From positions 1 through 38,184 of the forward strand of contig CALJGI010000033.1 of NCBI GenBank assembly GCA_938074045.1: a stretch of 38,184 bases of DNA, given 5' to 3'. Source of the DNA: an uncultured Halieaceae bacterium (GTDB lineage Bacteria; Pseudomonadota; Gammaproteobacteria; Pseudomonadales; Halieaceae). Positions 17,335-26,597 of this stretch are shown piece after piece. The translations under genes and the position numbers were made by a program. The notes beneath the pieces are model-generated. The model ran no database searches. It had not been told where the DNA came from and saw nothing but the letters and a program-made list of their open reading frames with translations. Within the stretch, counting starts at the first letter, position 1. Every line of letters begins with the position of its first letter.

Positions 17335-18207
17335 CTATTCCACCACTGCCTCGCCAAACTCAGTGACGGGACCAAACATATCCCGGTGTGACGGGGGTAC
17401 CTTTCCGTCTATATCAATAACACCGTACTCCGCCGCCAATTCCGCTCCTATCCAGACCCGCCCACTCTTCTCCATGCGCTTCGGATCACGCGCCAGCGCA
17501 TCAATGATACGGCCGGAAAATTCCGGGTGTTCTGCGGTGGCCAGCAAAGCGGCATATTTCTCCGGTTCATCAGCTACAACCCGCTGTGTGCGCTCAGTCA
17601 ATAACAAGCCCATCCAGAGACTTATCACAGCGACCCCATAGGGTTTAAAATCCACCGCCATGTCATGTGCCATCTTATCCACCGCAGCTTTTCCTGCGCC
17701 ATACGCGGGTCCGTGCATGTAGATTCTGCCGCCGAAGGACGACGTATTTACTAGCAACGGATTATCACCCCGCAAGAGCAGCGGCGCCGCATAGTACGCG
17801 GTGACGTAATGTGATCGTAAGCCGACGTCAAGCAGTTCGTTCAAAGCCAACGGCTTTTCCCAAAAAGGACCTATATCTGTCAACCCCTCTGGCAGAGCCG
17901 TAGCATTATTTACGACAATATCGATTTTTCCACTATCGGATTCAATGCGCTCAAACAATTGACGAACCTGCTCATCATCACTGTGGTCACAGGCAATGTC
18001 TATGCCGAGTCCACCGACCGCTGTGATCGTGCGGGCTGTTTCAGTGATGGATCCGGGGAGGTCCGCGCTACCAGACTGGACGGTACGGCCTGTGACATAG
18101 ACCGTAGCACCGGTCTGGCCCAGGGCCAGTGCAATGCCACGCCCGGCGCCACGGCTGGCGCCAGTCACAAGCACCGTGCGTTTGGCTGACAAGTCCAATT
18201 CAGACAT
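17335..18207 (-). CDS. SDR of the DHRS1-like group
   Basis: This 290-residue SDR has the cofactor motif [10 protein letters not shown], an acidic/basic cofactor pocket at YVTGRT, VNNA, a catalytic Ser in NTSSFGG and Tyr/Lys in YGAGK. The long C-terminal section ([20 protein letters not shown] and [10 protein letters not shown]) is characteristic of DHRS1-like proteins. It overlaps the end of the pterin dehydratase gene by 8 bp and precedes lipA by 28 nt, so it is in the same operon. The substrate is unknown. Confidence 0.88.
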   Translation of the reverse strand: MSELDLSAKRTVLVTGASRGAGRGIALALGQTGATVYVTGRTVQSGSADLPGSITETARTITAVGGLGIDIACDHSDDEQVRQLFERIESDSGKIDIVVNNATALPEGLTDIGPFWEKPLALNELLDVGLRSHYVTAYYAAPLLLRGDNPLLVNTSSFGGRIYMHGPAYGAGKAAVDKMAHDMAVDFKPYGVAVISLWMGLLLTERTQRVVADEPEKYAALLATAEHPEFSGRIIDALARDPKRMEKSGRVWIGAELAAEYGVIDIDGKVPPSHRDMFGPVTEFGEAVVE

Positions 18208-18496
18208 CCTGATCCAGGCTGTCTATAAAGGCTGCCATATATACATCTCGGCGGCTTAAGCCATCGACATCATGGCTGGTCAACGTGATTTCCACACGAT
18301 TGTATACATTTGACCATTCAGGATGGTGGTCCTGCCGTTCCGCCTCCATCGCGATTCTGCTCATAAAACCGAAGGCCTGATTAAAATTATCAAACACAAA
18401 AGTTTTCCTGATGGCGTCGCGATCTGCCAATTGTTCCCAGCTGCCAAGTGCTGCCAGAGCCTGATCTCTATCAGCAGTGGATAGTTTGTCACTCAT
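18200..18496 (-). CDS. Pterin-4a-carbinolamine dehydratase
   Basis: This 98-residue protein matches the PCD/DCoH family end to end. The catalytic region ERQDHHPEW holds His57-His58-Pro59, with His75 (LTSHD) and Asp84 (LSRRD) in the expected spacing. The enzyme dehydrates 4a-hydroxytetrahydropterin formed by aromatic amino-acid hydroxylases. No such hydroxylase is in the window. The ATG at 18496 forms an ATGA overlap with the carboxyltransferase stop, indicating translational coupling. Its presence in this operon is unexplained; pterin recycling for a molybdopterin- or pterin-dependent step is only a guess. Confidence 0.92.
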   Translation of the reverse strand: MSDKLSTADRDQALAALGSWEQLADRDAIRKTFVFDNFNQAFGFMSRIAMEAERQDHHPEWSNVYNRVEITLTSHDVDGLSRRDVYMAAFIDSLDQDV

Positions 18497-20052
18497 GCGC
18501 TGTCTCCCCGCGGTTGGTGCCACTTAAGCACATCCAGAATTTCGTTGCGCAGGTCGACAGGGTCGATAACCTTGTCGAAGGCCATGGCATCCGCCGGCAC
18601 CCAGGCTCCAGATTGCAACTCTTGCATCTGTTGCGCCTCCTCTTGCGAAGCCCGCGCTGCTTCCGCACCGCCGATCGCCGGCACACCACCCAGTGTAACA
18701 GATGGCAGCGCCAGGCTGATCGCCTGCCGGTCCCAGGGATTCATCCCCATCACCGAACTGCCGAAACCAAAGGCCTTGCGAAGTGTGACCACAATCTTGG
18801 TACCCTTGAATCTGCGTTGCGCAGCAAACATCTGGCCTGCAGCCCGGAGCACGCCAGAGCGCTCTGCATCGGGTCCTGGCATAACACCCGGATTATCAAC
18901 CAGACTGATTAGTGGCAGGCGGAAGGCGTTCGCCACGTCAATAAAGTGACTGGCCTTGAGTGCCGCCTCAGTCGTAATGGCCCCCGCCATGTGCTGTGGT
19001 TGATTAGCCATCAGCATACAAGACTGTCCTCCCATTCTGGCGATCGCAGTGATCAGGGAAGCGCCATAGTCAGGTTGCAACTCGAACATTGTCTCCCTAT
19101 CGACCACGGCATTAAGTACCCGCCTCATGTCATAGGCTTGCTGCGTGACAGGAGGAATCAAATCCAGCAGTTCTTCGACGCTCCGTGGTGCTGCGGTCGA
19201 CAGCCCCGCCTGTTGAACGCTGGGCACTCTGGAATTCGAAACCATAGAGATGAAGTAGCGCACCATAGCGAGAGCTTCCTGCTCTGAATCTGCGAAGTTA
19301 TGCGCCACACCACTTTCGGAGGTATGCATAACAGCCCCTCCCAATTCCTCGGGGTCAGCCTTGATGCCAAGCGCAGCCTCAACCAGTGGCGGTCCCGCCG
19401 TAAACATGGACGAGCCTTTACTCATGACAATCAAATCAGCAAACATGCCGGTGAGGGCACCATGCCCGGCGGACACGCCCAAGACCGCAGTCACTACAGG
19501 AATCCTGCCCTTGGCGTCTGCCACCAGTTGTAAATCACCCGGCGCGTTTGGGTAACGCTCGCTACCATTCCCGGCCCGTTCACCCGCACCATCCAGAAGC
19601 AGGACCAATGGCAGACCCTGCTCCAGGGCAAGTCTTACCATTCGGGCCCTCTTGGCGGCATTGGCATGTCCGATTGAACCTCCCTTGACGGTAAAATCCT
19701 CGGCTATAACAGCGGTTGATTGCCCCGCCAGGCGCCCGATACCAGCAACCAGCCCATCTCCAGCCAACGCAGCTGCCCCGGCTGGGTGATTGCCACCAGC
19801 CAACGCGCCGATTTCGTTGAAAGATCCCGCATCAAACAGGCTCTCAATACGCTCACGGACATGCAACCGCCCACGCTGATGCTGTTTTGCTACATTCTCG
19901 GCTCCACCCATAGCTTGGGCATGCTGTGTTCGGCGGGTCAACTCATCCAAAAGCACCTGCCAACCTTCTCTGTATGAAATCGTCTTACCCTCACAGCCGT
20001 TTTTCACAGAGTAAACGCCAACACAAGGCGGATACAAGCTTCGTCCAGCCAT
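18493..20052 (-). CDS. Acyl-CoA carboxylase carboxyltransferase (beta) subunit
   Basis: This protein of about 490-519 residues has the two crotonase-like halves of biotin-dependent acyl-CoA carboxyltransferases. N-terminal motifs include [18 protein letters not shown] and [15 protein letters not shown]; the linker has [21 protein letters not shown] and [11 protein letters not shown]; the C-terminal half has [15 protein letters not shown] and [16 protein letters not shown]. It would transfer carboxylate from biotin to an acyl-CoA. The biotin carboxylase and carrier subunits are absent from the window. The ATG at 20052 lies inside a 16-bp inverted repeat. A GTG at residue 33 (VLLDELTRR), seven bases after GAAGG, may be the true start, making the protein nearly the usual length. 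It is the first gene of a five-gene minus-strand operon. Confidence 0.87.
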   Translation of the reverse strand: MAGRSLYPPCVGVYSVKNGCEGKTISYREGWQVLLDELTRRTQHAQAMGGAENVAKQHQRGRLHVRERIESLFDAGSFNEIGALAGGNHPAGAAALAGDGLVAGIGRLAGQSTAVIAEDFTVKGGSIGHANAAKRARMVRLALEQGLPLVLLLDGAGERAGNGSERYPNAPGDLQLVADAKGRIPVVTAVLGVSAGHGALTGMFADLIVMSKGSSMFTAGPPLVEAALGIKADPEELGGAVMHTSESGVAHNFADSEQEALAMVRYFISMVSNSRVPSVQQAGLSTAAPRSVEELLDLIPPVTQQAYDMRRVLNAVVDRETMFELQPDYGASLITAIARMGGQSCMLMANQPQHMAGAITTEAALKASHFIDVANAFRLPLISLVDNPGVMPGPDAERSGVLRAAGQMFAAQRRFKGTKIVVTLRKAFGFGSSVMGMNPWDRQAISLALPSVTLGGVPAIGGAEAARASQEEAQQMQELQSGAWVPADAMAFDKVIDPVDLRNEILDVLKWHQPRGDSA

Positions 20053-20066
20053 ACCGCCTGCGGTAT
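20051..20066. promoter_or_regulatory. Inverted repeat ATACCGCCTGCGGTAT between divergent operons
   Basis: Two perfect 7-bp arms (ATACCGC and GCGGTAT) flank a 2-bp spacer in the region between the carboxyltransferase and MaoC-thiolase-SDR operons. A further ATACCGC half-site is exactly 40 bp away at 20091-20097. It is a candidate operator for a shared regulator. A repeat of this type is expected once or twice by chance in 38 kb, so position is the main support. Confidence 0.4.
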
Positions 20067-20197
20067 AACTGCTTCAACCAATGTCGATGTATACCGCGCA
20101 CACTCTTTGCGGCTACTGGCGTTCGAGTGGGAATCTCATTAACTTTGCCGCCTTGCATACACTCGCATCAATTCAATGCCTAAGGAATACCGAATCC

Positions 20198-20671
20198 ATG
20201 AGTACCATAAACTTCAAGGATGAGTCCGCACTACAAGGTCTGATCTCAGAAACTTTTGGCGATTGGAGCGACCCGCTGCTTATCGATCAGGACCTGATCG
20301 ATCGCTTTGCAGATCTGTCCGGCGACAATATGTGGATGCATGTTGATCGCGAGCGTGCCGCCACCGAGAGCCCTTTTGGCTGCACCATTGCACACGGATT
20401 CTTGATCCTGGTGCTGCAAAGCAAGATGAAAGGCGGCACAAATCTGATTGGCGATATCGGTGGCTACCACACCATCATGAACTATGGCTCGGACAAACTT
20501 CGCTTTACGGGCCCCGTGCTGGTCAATTCTGAAATTTCTCAGCGCTCGCGTGTCAAAGCGGTCAAGGTTGCGGAGCATAAAACCACCGTAACGCTGGAGA
20601 CGCATATTCATGTCGTCGGTCAGGAGGAGCGGCCAGCGGTAGTTTACGAACTGATGATGGTTTTTATGTAA
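20198..20671 (+). CDS. MaoC-like (R)-specific enoyl-CoA hydratase
   Basis: This 157-residue single hot-dog protein carries the hydratase-2 motif FADLSGDNMWMHVDRERAA, with catalytic Asp and His, then the FGCTIAHGFLIL stretch. It would hydrate a 2-enoyl-CoA to the (R)-3-hydroxyacyl-CoA, the substrate of the SDR two genes downstream. The ATG at 20198 is preceded by AAGGA (11 nt) and matches the N-terminus of the paralogue at 26064-26519 (MSTINFKDESALQGLISETF against MTTVFKHPKELLERVGEHL). The frame is open further upstream without a better ribosome site. It is the first gene of a three-gene plus-strand operon. Confidence 0.9.
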   Translation: MSTINFKDESALQGLISETFGDWSDPLLIDQDLIDRFADLSGDNMWMHVDRERAATESPFGCTIAHGFLILVLQSKMKGGTNLIGDIGGYHTIMNYGSDKLRFTGPVLVNSEISQRSRVKAVKVAEHKTTVTLETHIHVVGQEERPAVVYELMMVFM

Positions 20672-20695
20672 CCCCGAATGCGGGACAAGGAGTAA

Positions 20696-21871
<1,176 letters not shown>

Positions 21872-21898
21872 CAGTTAACTTTTAACGGAATAAAAAAC

Positions 21899-22810
21899 AT
21901 GGGAAACATCGAAGGAAAAGTCGCCCTCATAACCGGTGCAGGACGTGGTCTGGGGCGGGAAGAAGCACTGCAGTTGGCACAACAGGGTGCGCGCATTGTC
22001 ATCGGCGACATCGATCTGCCAGACGCCAGTGAAGCCGCACACACCACAGCCGAAGACATTCGCGCGGCAGGCGGTGAAGCCATAGTCGCGCTGGGTGACG
22101 CGGGCGATTCAAACGACGCCAACAGCGTATTCAAAGCGGCACTTGATGCCTTCGGCGACGTTAACATCATGATTAATAATGCGGGATTCTGTCGCGACCA
22201 GACAGTATTCAATATGGATGACGATCAATTTGACTCTGTCGTTCGCGTCCATCTGCGTGGGCATTTCGTCAATATGCGAAATGCCACCCGCTATTGGCGT
22301 GAGAAGGCCAAGGCCGGCGAAACCGTCTACGGCCGCCTGATCAGCACTTCTTCTGAAGCTGCAATATTCGGCTCAGCCGGCCAGCCCAACTACGCCGCGG
22401 CCAAGGCGGGTATTGTCAGCATGACCATGGGTGCGGCGCAGCTACTGCTAAAGTACGGGATCACAGCCAACGTCATCATGCCGAGAGCCAGAACCGATAT
22501 GACCAACTCTGGGACTACAGCGGCACTTTTCGCCGCACCCGACAACGGTTTTGATGCCTTCAATCCCGAAAATGTGGCACCACTGGTCGGCTACCTGGCA
22601 TCGCCGGAGGCAGGTCATATCTCCGGTGAAGTCATGATCGTATGGGGAAATCAGGTGAACGTGGTAAAGCGGCCCGTCATCGGGGAAGCTCACATCAATC
22701 CCGCAGGTCACGAGAAGTGGACTGTAGACGGCCTTCACTCCAGCCTTTCCAGCTACTTCGATGCCGAGCATGTCCCCGTACTGGACGGCTTCTCAGTACC
22801 ACCCCAGTAA
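21899..22810 (+). CDS. (R)-3-hydroxyacyl-CoA dehydrogenase-type SDR (Hsd4A-like)
   Basis: This 303-residue SDR has a cofactor motif TGAGRGLGRE, MINNAG, the catalytic Ser in STSSEAA and Tyr/Lys in YAAAKAG. Its C-terminal extension (ASPEAGHISGEVMIVWGNQVNVVKRP and beyond) is typical of the dehydrogenase domain of 17-beta-HSD4-type multifunctional enzymes and of the steroid-acting Hsd4A. The expected reaction is oxidation of the (R)-3-hydroxyacyl-CoA made by the MaoC hydratase to the 3-keto form used by the thiolase. All three genes lie in one operon with short gaps, and a terminator follows the stop codon. Confidence 0.9.
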   Translation: MGNIEGKVALITGAGRGLGREEALQLAQQGARIVIGDIDLPDASEAAHTTAEDIRAAGGEAIVALGDAGDSNDANSVFKAALDAFGDVNIMINNAGFCRDQTVFNMDDDQFDSVVRVHLRGHFVNMRNATRYWREKAKAGETVYGRLISTSSEAAIFGSAGQPNYAAAKAGIVSMTMGAAQLLLKYGITANVIMPRARTDMTNSGTTAALFAAPDNGFDAFNPENVAPLVGYLASPEAGHISGEVMIVWGNQVNVVKRPVIGEAHINPAGHEKWTVDGLHSSLSSYFDAEHVPVLDGFSVPPQ

Positions 22811-22838
22811 GATGATCGGGTGGTTTGATTGACTACTT

Positions 22839-22868
22839 TGCGCCCTGAATACGGGCGCATATTTCTTT
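22839..22868 (+). terminator. Rho-independent terminator after the MaoC-thiolase-SDR operon
   Basis: A 7-bp perfect stem (TGCGCCC and GGGCGCA, 7-nt loop) at 22839-22859 is followed by a T-rich run (TATTTCTTT) on the plus strand, 28 nt after the SDR stop. On the minus strand the bases after the stem are not T-rich, so it serves the plus-strand operon only. Confidence 0.75.
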
Positions 22869-22888
22869 ATATATCAGTTATATATAGA

Positions 22889-24040
22889 TTAAACTTCAAG
22901 TCCTTTAAAGCCCTGGGAATCATCAGCGGCGAGTAAAGCACCCAGTTTTTCAAGCTGCAGGCTGGCATTTCCCAGGGAGTAACTGATCTGCTTGGCCCAC
23001 AAGAAAAAGCGGTGTATGGGGTACTCCACATCGGCACCCATACCACCGTGTAAGTGTTGTGCTGTCTGTACAACGCGATGCGCACCATCACAGGCCCACC
23101 ATTTGGCTGTTCGAATTTCTGCGGCAGACTCTATGCCAGAATCAAGGCGCCACAGAGCCAGCCAATAGGTAGATCTCATGGCCTCAATATCGATAAAACT
23201 ATCAGCCATACGCATCGCTAACGCCTGAAAGCTCCCCAAAGGCACGCCAAACTGCTCGCGCTCACTGATATAGGTAGCGGTTCGTTTCATGGCCTCCTCG
23301 CTGACGCCCACCTGTTGTGCGCAATGTCCCAGGTTTGCCCTTTCTTCCAGCCATACTAGGATATCTTCGCCCTGCCCTCTCTGACCGATAAGGCTGTCCT
23401 GCGCCACATGAACATCACCGAATCGGATTTGCGCCGCCTTCTCGCCCAGCAAACCGACCTCCTGGCCACTGATATTCACACCCTCGGCCGTCGTGCTTAC
23501 CGCCACAACAGATCGACCCCCATCCTCGTGGGTCACAGGCACCAGCACCAGATCTGCGATCGCGCCATCCGGCACCATGGATACCGTCCCGGACAGAGTC
23601 CAACCGTCAGCTTCTTCCAGGGCTTGAACCGCTGAATAGATTGCTTCATGCATACCGAGTTCCGCAATCGCAGCGGTCAATTTGAGTTGTCCTGCGGCAT
23701 AAGGAGCTAGCCAACGCTGATGCTGCTCCGCCGAACCATACTGGAGAATGGGAAGCGCTCCCAGTACAAGATTAGCAAATAGCGGCACAGGTGCAACATG
23801 CCTGCCCTGCTCCTCCAATAGCAGACACATTTCCGTCAGCCCCAAATCAATACCGCCATATTCCTCGGGCAAACATATGGCCAACAGCCCCTGCTCAGAC
23901 AGTGTTTGCCATAACTCCTCGTTATAGATTTCACCGCGACGTGCCATGGCCAGGAGGCTTTCATCATTGGACGCGTCAGCAAATATTTGCGCCGCCAGTT
24001 CCCTGATGGCCTTTTGTTCATCTGAAAACTCAAAATTCAT
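22889..24040 (-). CDS. Acyl-CoA dehydrogenase (likely one subunit of a heteromeric enzyme)
   Basis: This 383-residue protein has acyl-CoA dehydrogenase N-, middle- and C-domains: FSDEQKAIRELAAQIF, LPEEYGGIDLG, REQFGVPLGSFQALAM and HLHGGMGADVEYPIHRFF. The tail reads YSLGNASLQ (354-362) where medium-chain enzymes have YEGT, so the usual catalytic Glu is replaced. A Glu-Arg pair does occur in the helix before the C-domain (WLEERANLG). Steroid-acting dehydrogenases of actinobacteria are alpha2-beta2 pairs of dissimilar subunits, and the partner could be the enzyme at 24868-26040. It overlaps the TetR gene by 4 bp (ATGA) and is co-transcribed with it. Confidence 0.87.
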   Translation of the reverse strand: MNFEFSDEQKAIRELAAQIFADASNDESLLAMARRGEIYNEELWQTLSEQGLLAICLPEEYGGIDLGLTEMCLLLEEQGRHVAPVPLFANLVLGALPILQYGSAEQHQRWLAPYAAGQLKLTAAIAELGMHEAIYSAVQALEEADGWTLSGTVSMVPDGAIADLVLVPVTHEDGGRSVVAVSTTAEGVNISGQEVGLLGEKAAQIRFGDVHVAQDSLIGQRGQGEDILVWLEERANLGHCAQQVGVSEEAMKRTATYISEREQFGVPLGSFQALAMRMADSFIDIEAMRSTYWLALWRLDSGIESAAEIRTAKWWACDGAHRVVQTAQHLHGGMGADVEYPIHRFFLWAKQISYSLGNASLQLEKLGALLAADDSQGFKGLEV

Positions 24041-24753
24041 GCTTTTTTACTCATCTGTATCTTGGTCATTGTGGAAAGGTTTCGCGTATACGAAAGTTCT
24101 TTATCTGCCGGGTGTTCGAGGAATAGAGACCGGTAAAACATAGTGCTCAACAACTCGGTAATATCCTCAGTTGAGAGCTTTGCTGCGGTTAAAGCTGGAT
24201 TGGCATTGACGAAATACTCCTTCAAGAGCGTTTCACCAGCACCTGCCAGGGAATAAGCGATCATTAGTGCCTGGTGCCTGGCAAACTTGGTATCAGGAAA
24301 CAGGCCTGGCATGAGTTTAACCAGCCAGTTCATCTGCTCGAGGAAGCTTTCCCTTAGCATGCGGGCGAACTCTTCCTCCTCATCAGCCAGCTGAAACAGA
24401 CAGCGCATTAATCCCGGCCGCTGTGCATAGCTGGCAACGACCAAATAATTATGGGCGTATATCAGCTGGTACCAGTTCCCAGGCTCAGCATTTTCTTCAA
24501 TCTTCTCCACCCTGCCCGCCTGGGCCACGTATTCGCCGAGGACTTCCAGCGTCATCGTTTTCAGGTCCGCAAAGTAATGGTAAAACAGCCCCTGAGCCAC
24601 GCCGGCTTCCATTGCTACATCGGCAATGCGCATCCGGTGGTAACCCACCCGCTCCAGCACCACCAGAGCCGCTCGCTTTATACGTGCTCTAGCCTGAGCC
24701 CCCTTGGGGCTGCGGGTATTCGCCGTATCAATTTCGGTAGCAATCTCTGTCAT
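24037..24753 (-). CDS. TetR-family transcriptional regulator
   Basis: This 238-residue regulator has an N-terminal TetR helix-turn-helix (RIKRAALVVLERVGYHRMRIADVAMEAGVAQGLFYHYFADLKTM, about residues 25-70) and an all-helical ligand-binding domain. The start is the ATG at 24753 (MTEIATEI); the frame is open to 24834 but that start would run through the operator. It is divergent from one acyl-CoA dehydrogenase gene and co-transcribed with the other, and a palindrome lies between the starts. It probably represses both genes and itself, with an acyl-CoA as ligand, as TetR regulators of lipid and steroid catabolism do. Confidence 0.9.
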   Translation of the reverse strand: MTEIATEIDTANTRSPKGAQARARIKRAALVVLERVGYHRMRIADVAMEAGVAQGLFYHYFADLKTMTLEVLGEYVAQAGRVEKIEENAEPGNWYQLIYAHNYLVVASYAQRPGLMRCLFQLADEEEEFARMLRESFLEQMNWLVKLMPGLFPDTKFARHQALMIAYSLAGAGETLLKEYFVNANPALTAAKLSTEDITELLSTMFYRSLFLEHPADKELSYTRNLSTMTKIQMSKKA

Positions 24754-24787
24754 ATCGGAATAAGTTGAAGCGAATTGCACAAAATAG

Positions 24788-24809
24788 TTGAATTTGAATT
24801 CAAAATCAA
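24788..24809. promoter_or_regulatory. Probable TetR operator (22-bp near-perfect palindrome)
   Basis: The core TTTGAATTCAAA (24793-24804) is a perfect 12-bp palindrome. With its flanks it extends to 22 bp with only one mismatched pair, in the middle of the 114-bp gap between the TetR start and the acyl-CoA dehydrogenase start at 24868. Size, symmetry and position fit a TetR-dimer site controlling both directions. Confidence 0.65.
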
Positions 24810-24867
24810 TAAAATCAGCTAAGCATTTCCGCATCGCTTGCTAAATACACCGAATCAGGGTACTTCC

Positions 24868-26040
24868 ATGTTTGTAGACTACACCGACAGTCAAAAGAAA
24901 CTGCGCGCCGATTTGCGCGAGTATTTCACCGGATTGATAAAGCCGGAATACAGGGAGGTGTTGCGTAATGCCGAAGGTGGAGACCTGTACAAGCAGCTGA
25001 TCCGACAACAGGGAAAGGATGGCATGCTCGCCATGGGCTGGCCCGAAGAGTATGGCGGCCGTGGACTCAGTCAAAGTGACCAGCTAATACGCTATGAAGA
25101 GGCGTTGTTGGCCGGCGTCCCAACCCCGTTTGTAACATTGAATACTGTAGGCCCAGCTATTATGGCCCATGGCACTGAGGAGCAGAAACAACGGTTTCTG
25201 CCAGGTATTGCCGCCGGAGAAACACATTTCTGTATCGGTTACACAGAACCCTCTGCCGGTACCGATCTCGCATCACTGAAAACCAAAGCTGAAAAGAATG
25301 GCGATGAATACCTTGTGAACGGCAGCAAAATATTTACCAGTTCGGCGGAGGCGGCGGACTACGTATTTCTGGCCGCTCGGACAGACCCGGACGCACCCAA
25401 GCATAAGGGAATCTCAATTCTGGTTGTCGACACCAAAGATCCCGGTTTTTCATACTCCCCTCTGGAAACCGTGGGCTCTGTCATGACCAATGTTTCGCAC
25501 TATGAGAACGTGAAAGTGCCTACAGATATGATCATCGGGCACGAAAACGGAGGCTGGAGATTGATTACAAGCCAGCTGAATCATGAACGGGTTGGCCTGG
25601 CAGCCTGGGGAATTCAGTGCTGGAAAATATACCAATTGGCGCTGCAGTGGGCCCGGGAAACACGCGGTGCGGACGGCGCGAGAGTCATTGACAGTATCAC
25701 GGTGCAACGTAACCTGGCTGAGGTTCACTCACACCTGGAGGCAATGCGCATCATGAATTCGCGAATGGCCTGGCAATTGGACCAGGGCGAACCCAGTCCG
25801 GTTTTTCCCTCAGCTATCAAAGTGTATTCCACAGAAATCCTTCTTGAAATCTGCCGTATGATCATGGATGTGGTAGGCCCGACTGCACTGGTGAAGGCTG
25901 GAAGTCCTGACGCAGCTCTCATGGGTGACCTTGAACATGAGTACCGTCGCGGCCTTATCAACACCTTTGGTGGTGGTGTGGTAGAAGTATTGCGTGGACT
26001 TGTGGCGACCCACGGCCTGGGGCTGCCCCAACACCGCTAG
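24868..26040 (+). CDS. Acyl-CoA dehydrogenase (FadE-like, likely partner subunit)
   Basis: This 390-residue protein has the FAD-binding FCIGYTEPSAGTDLASL (about 121-137), WPEEYGGRGL, and a C-domain ending INTFGGGVVEVLRGLVA. Glu240 in SQLNHERVGLAAWG is at the position used as base by isovaleryl-CoA-type dehydrogenases, while the medium-chain YEGT Glu is absent (FGGG). This pattern fits FadE proteins of steroid degradation. It forms the first, alpha,beta-desaturation step. AGGG precedes the ATG at 24868. It is divergent from TetR and 23 nt from the stop of the MaoC gene on the opposite strand. Confidence 0.9.
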   Translation: MFVDYTDSQKKLRADLREYFTGLIKPEYREVLRNAEGGDLYKQLIRQQGKDGMLAMGWPEEYGGRGLSQSDQLIRYEEALLAGVPTPFVTLNTVGPAIMAHGTEEQKQRFLPGIAAGETHFCIGYTEPSAGTDLASLKTKAEKNGDEYLVNGSKIFTSSAEAADYVFLAARTDPDAPKHKGISILVVDTKDPGFSYSPLETVGSVMTNVSHYENVKVPTDMIIGHENGGWRLITSQLNHERVGLAAWGIQCWKIYQLALQWARETRGADGARVIDSITVQRNLAEVHSHLEAMRIMNSRMAWQLDQGEPSPVFPSAIKVYSTEILLEICRMIMDVVGPTALVKAGSPDAALMGDLEHEYRRGLINTFGGGVVEVLRGLVATHGLGLPQHR

Positions 26041-26063
26041 CCGCACAGAACCCAGAGTATGAC

Positions 26064-26519
26064 CTAGGGAAAATATCGGGATATAGTATCGACGACACAG
26101 GCGGGGCGGTCATTACCCTCTATTTCGATGGTGATGCGAACGACAGATTGAATACCGCCCTTCTGCTCCTCGGCAGATATTAACTCTCCACCGCCGCGAA
26201 TCCTCGAGCCCACGGGAACTGGGGCCGGAAACCGCACTCTATCGCTGCCGACATTGACGCCCATTGAAATACCCTGCACGTCTATGATTTGGGGGAGAAA
26301 GAGATTGGCTAGCGACAGAGTCAAATAGCCATGGGCTATGCACGCGCCGAAGGGGCCGCTGCTGGCTCGCTCAGGATCGACGTGAATCCACTGATGGTCC
26401 CCGGTCGCATCGGCGAAACAATTGATTCGTTCCTGGTCAATCATAAGCCAGTCGCTAAATCCCAGATGTTCCCCAACGCGTTCCAGTAGTTCCTTGGGGT
26501 GCTTAAATACGGTTGTCAT
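26064..26519 (-). CDS. MaoC-like (R)-specific enoyl-CoA hydratase, second copy
   Basis: This 151-residue hot-dog protein carries the hydratase-2 motif FADATGDHQWIHVDPERAS, with catalytic Asp and His, and FGACIAHGYLTLSLANLF. It is a paralogue of the hydratase at 20198-20671 (shared layout, same length). It lies 78 nt downstream of the M19 dipeptidase gene on the same strand and is convergent with the acyl-CoA dehydrogenase gene. A beta-oxidation hydratase role is likely; the acyl chain is unknown. Confidence 0.9.
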   Translation of the reverse strand: MTTVFKHPKELLERVGEHLGFSDWLMIDQERINCFADATGDHQWIHVDPERASSGPFGACIAHGYLTLSLANLFLPQIIDVQGISMGVNVGSDRVRFPAPVPVGSRIRGGGELISAEEQKGGIQSVVRITIEIEGNDRPACVVDTISRYFP

Positions 26520-26597
26520 AAATCAATCTCCAAATGTACTAGCTCAGTAGATACTTCGAAACGGTCTCACAGATTCCACGTTGATTGGGACCTGTAT

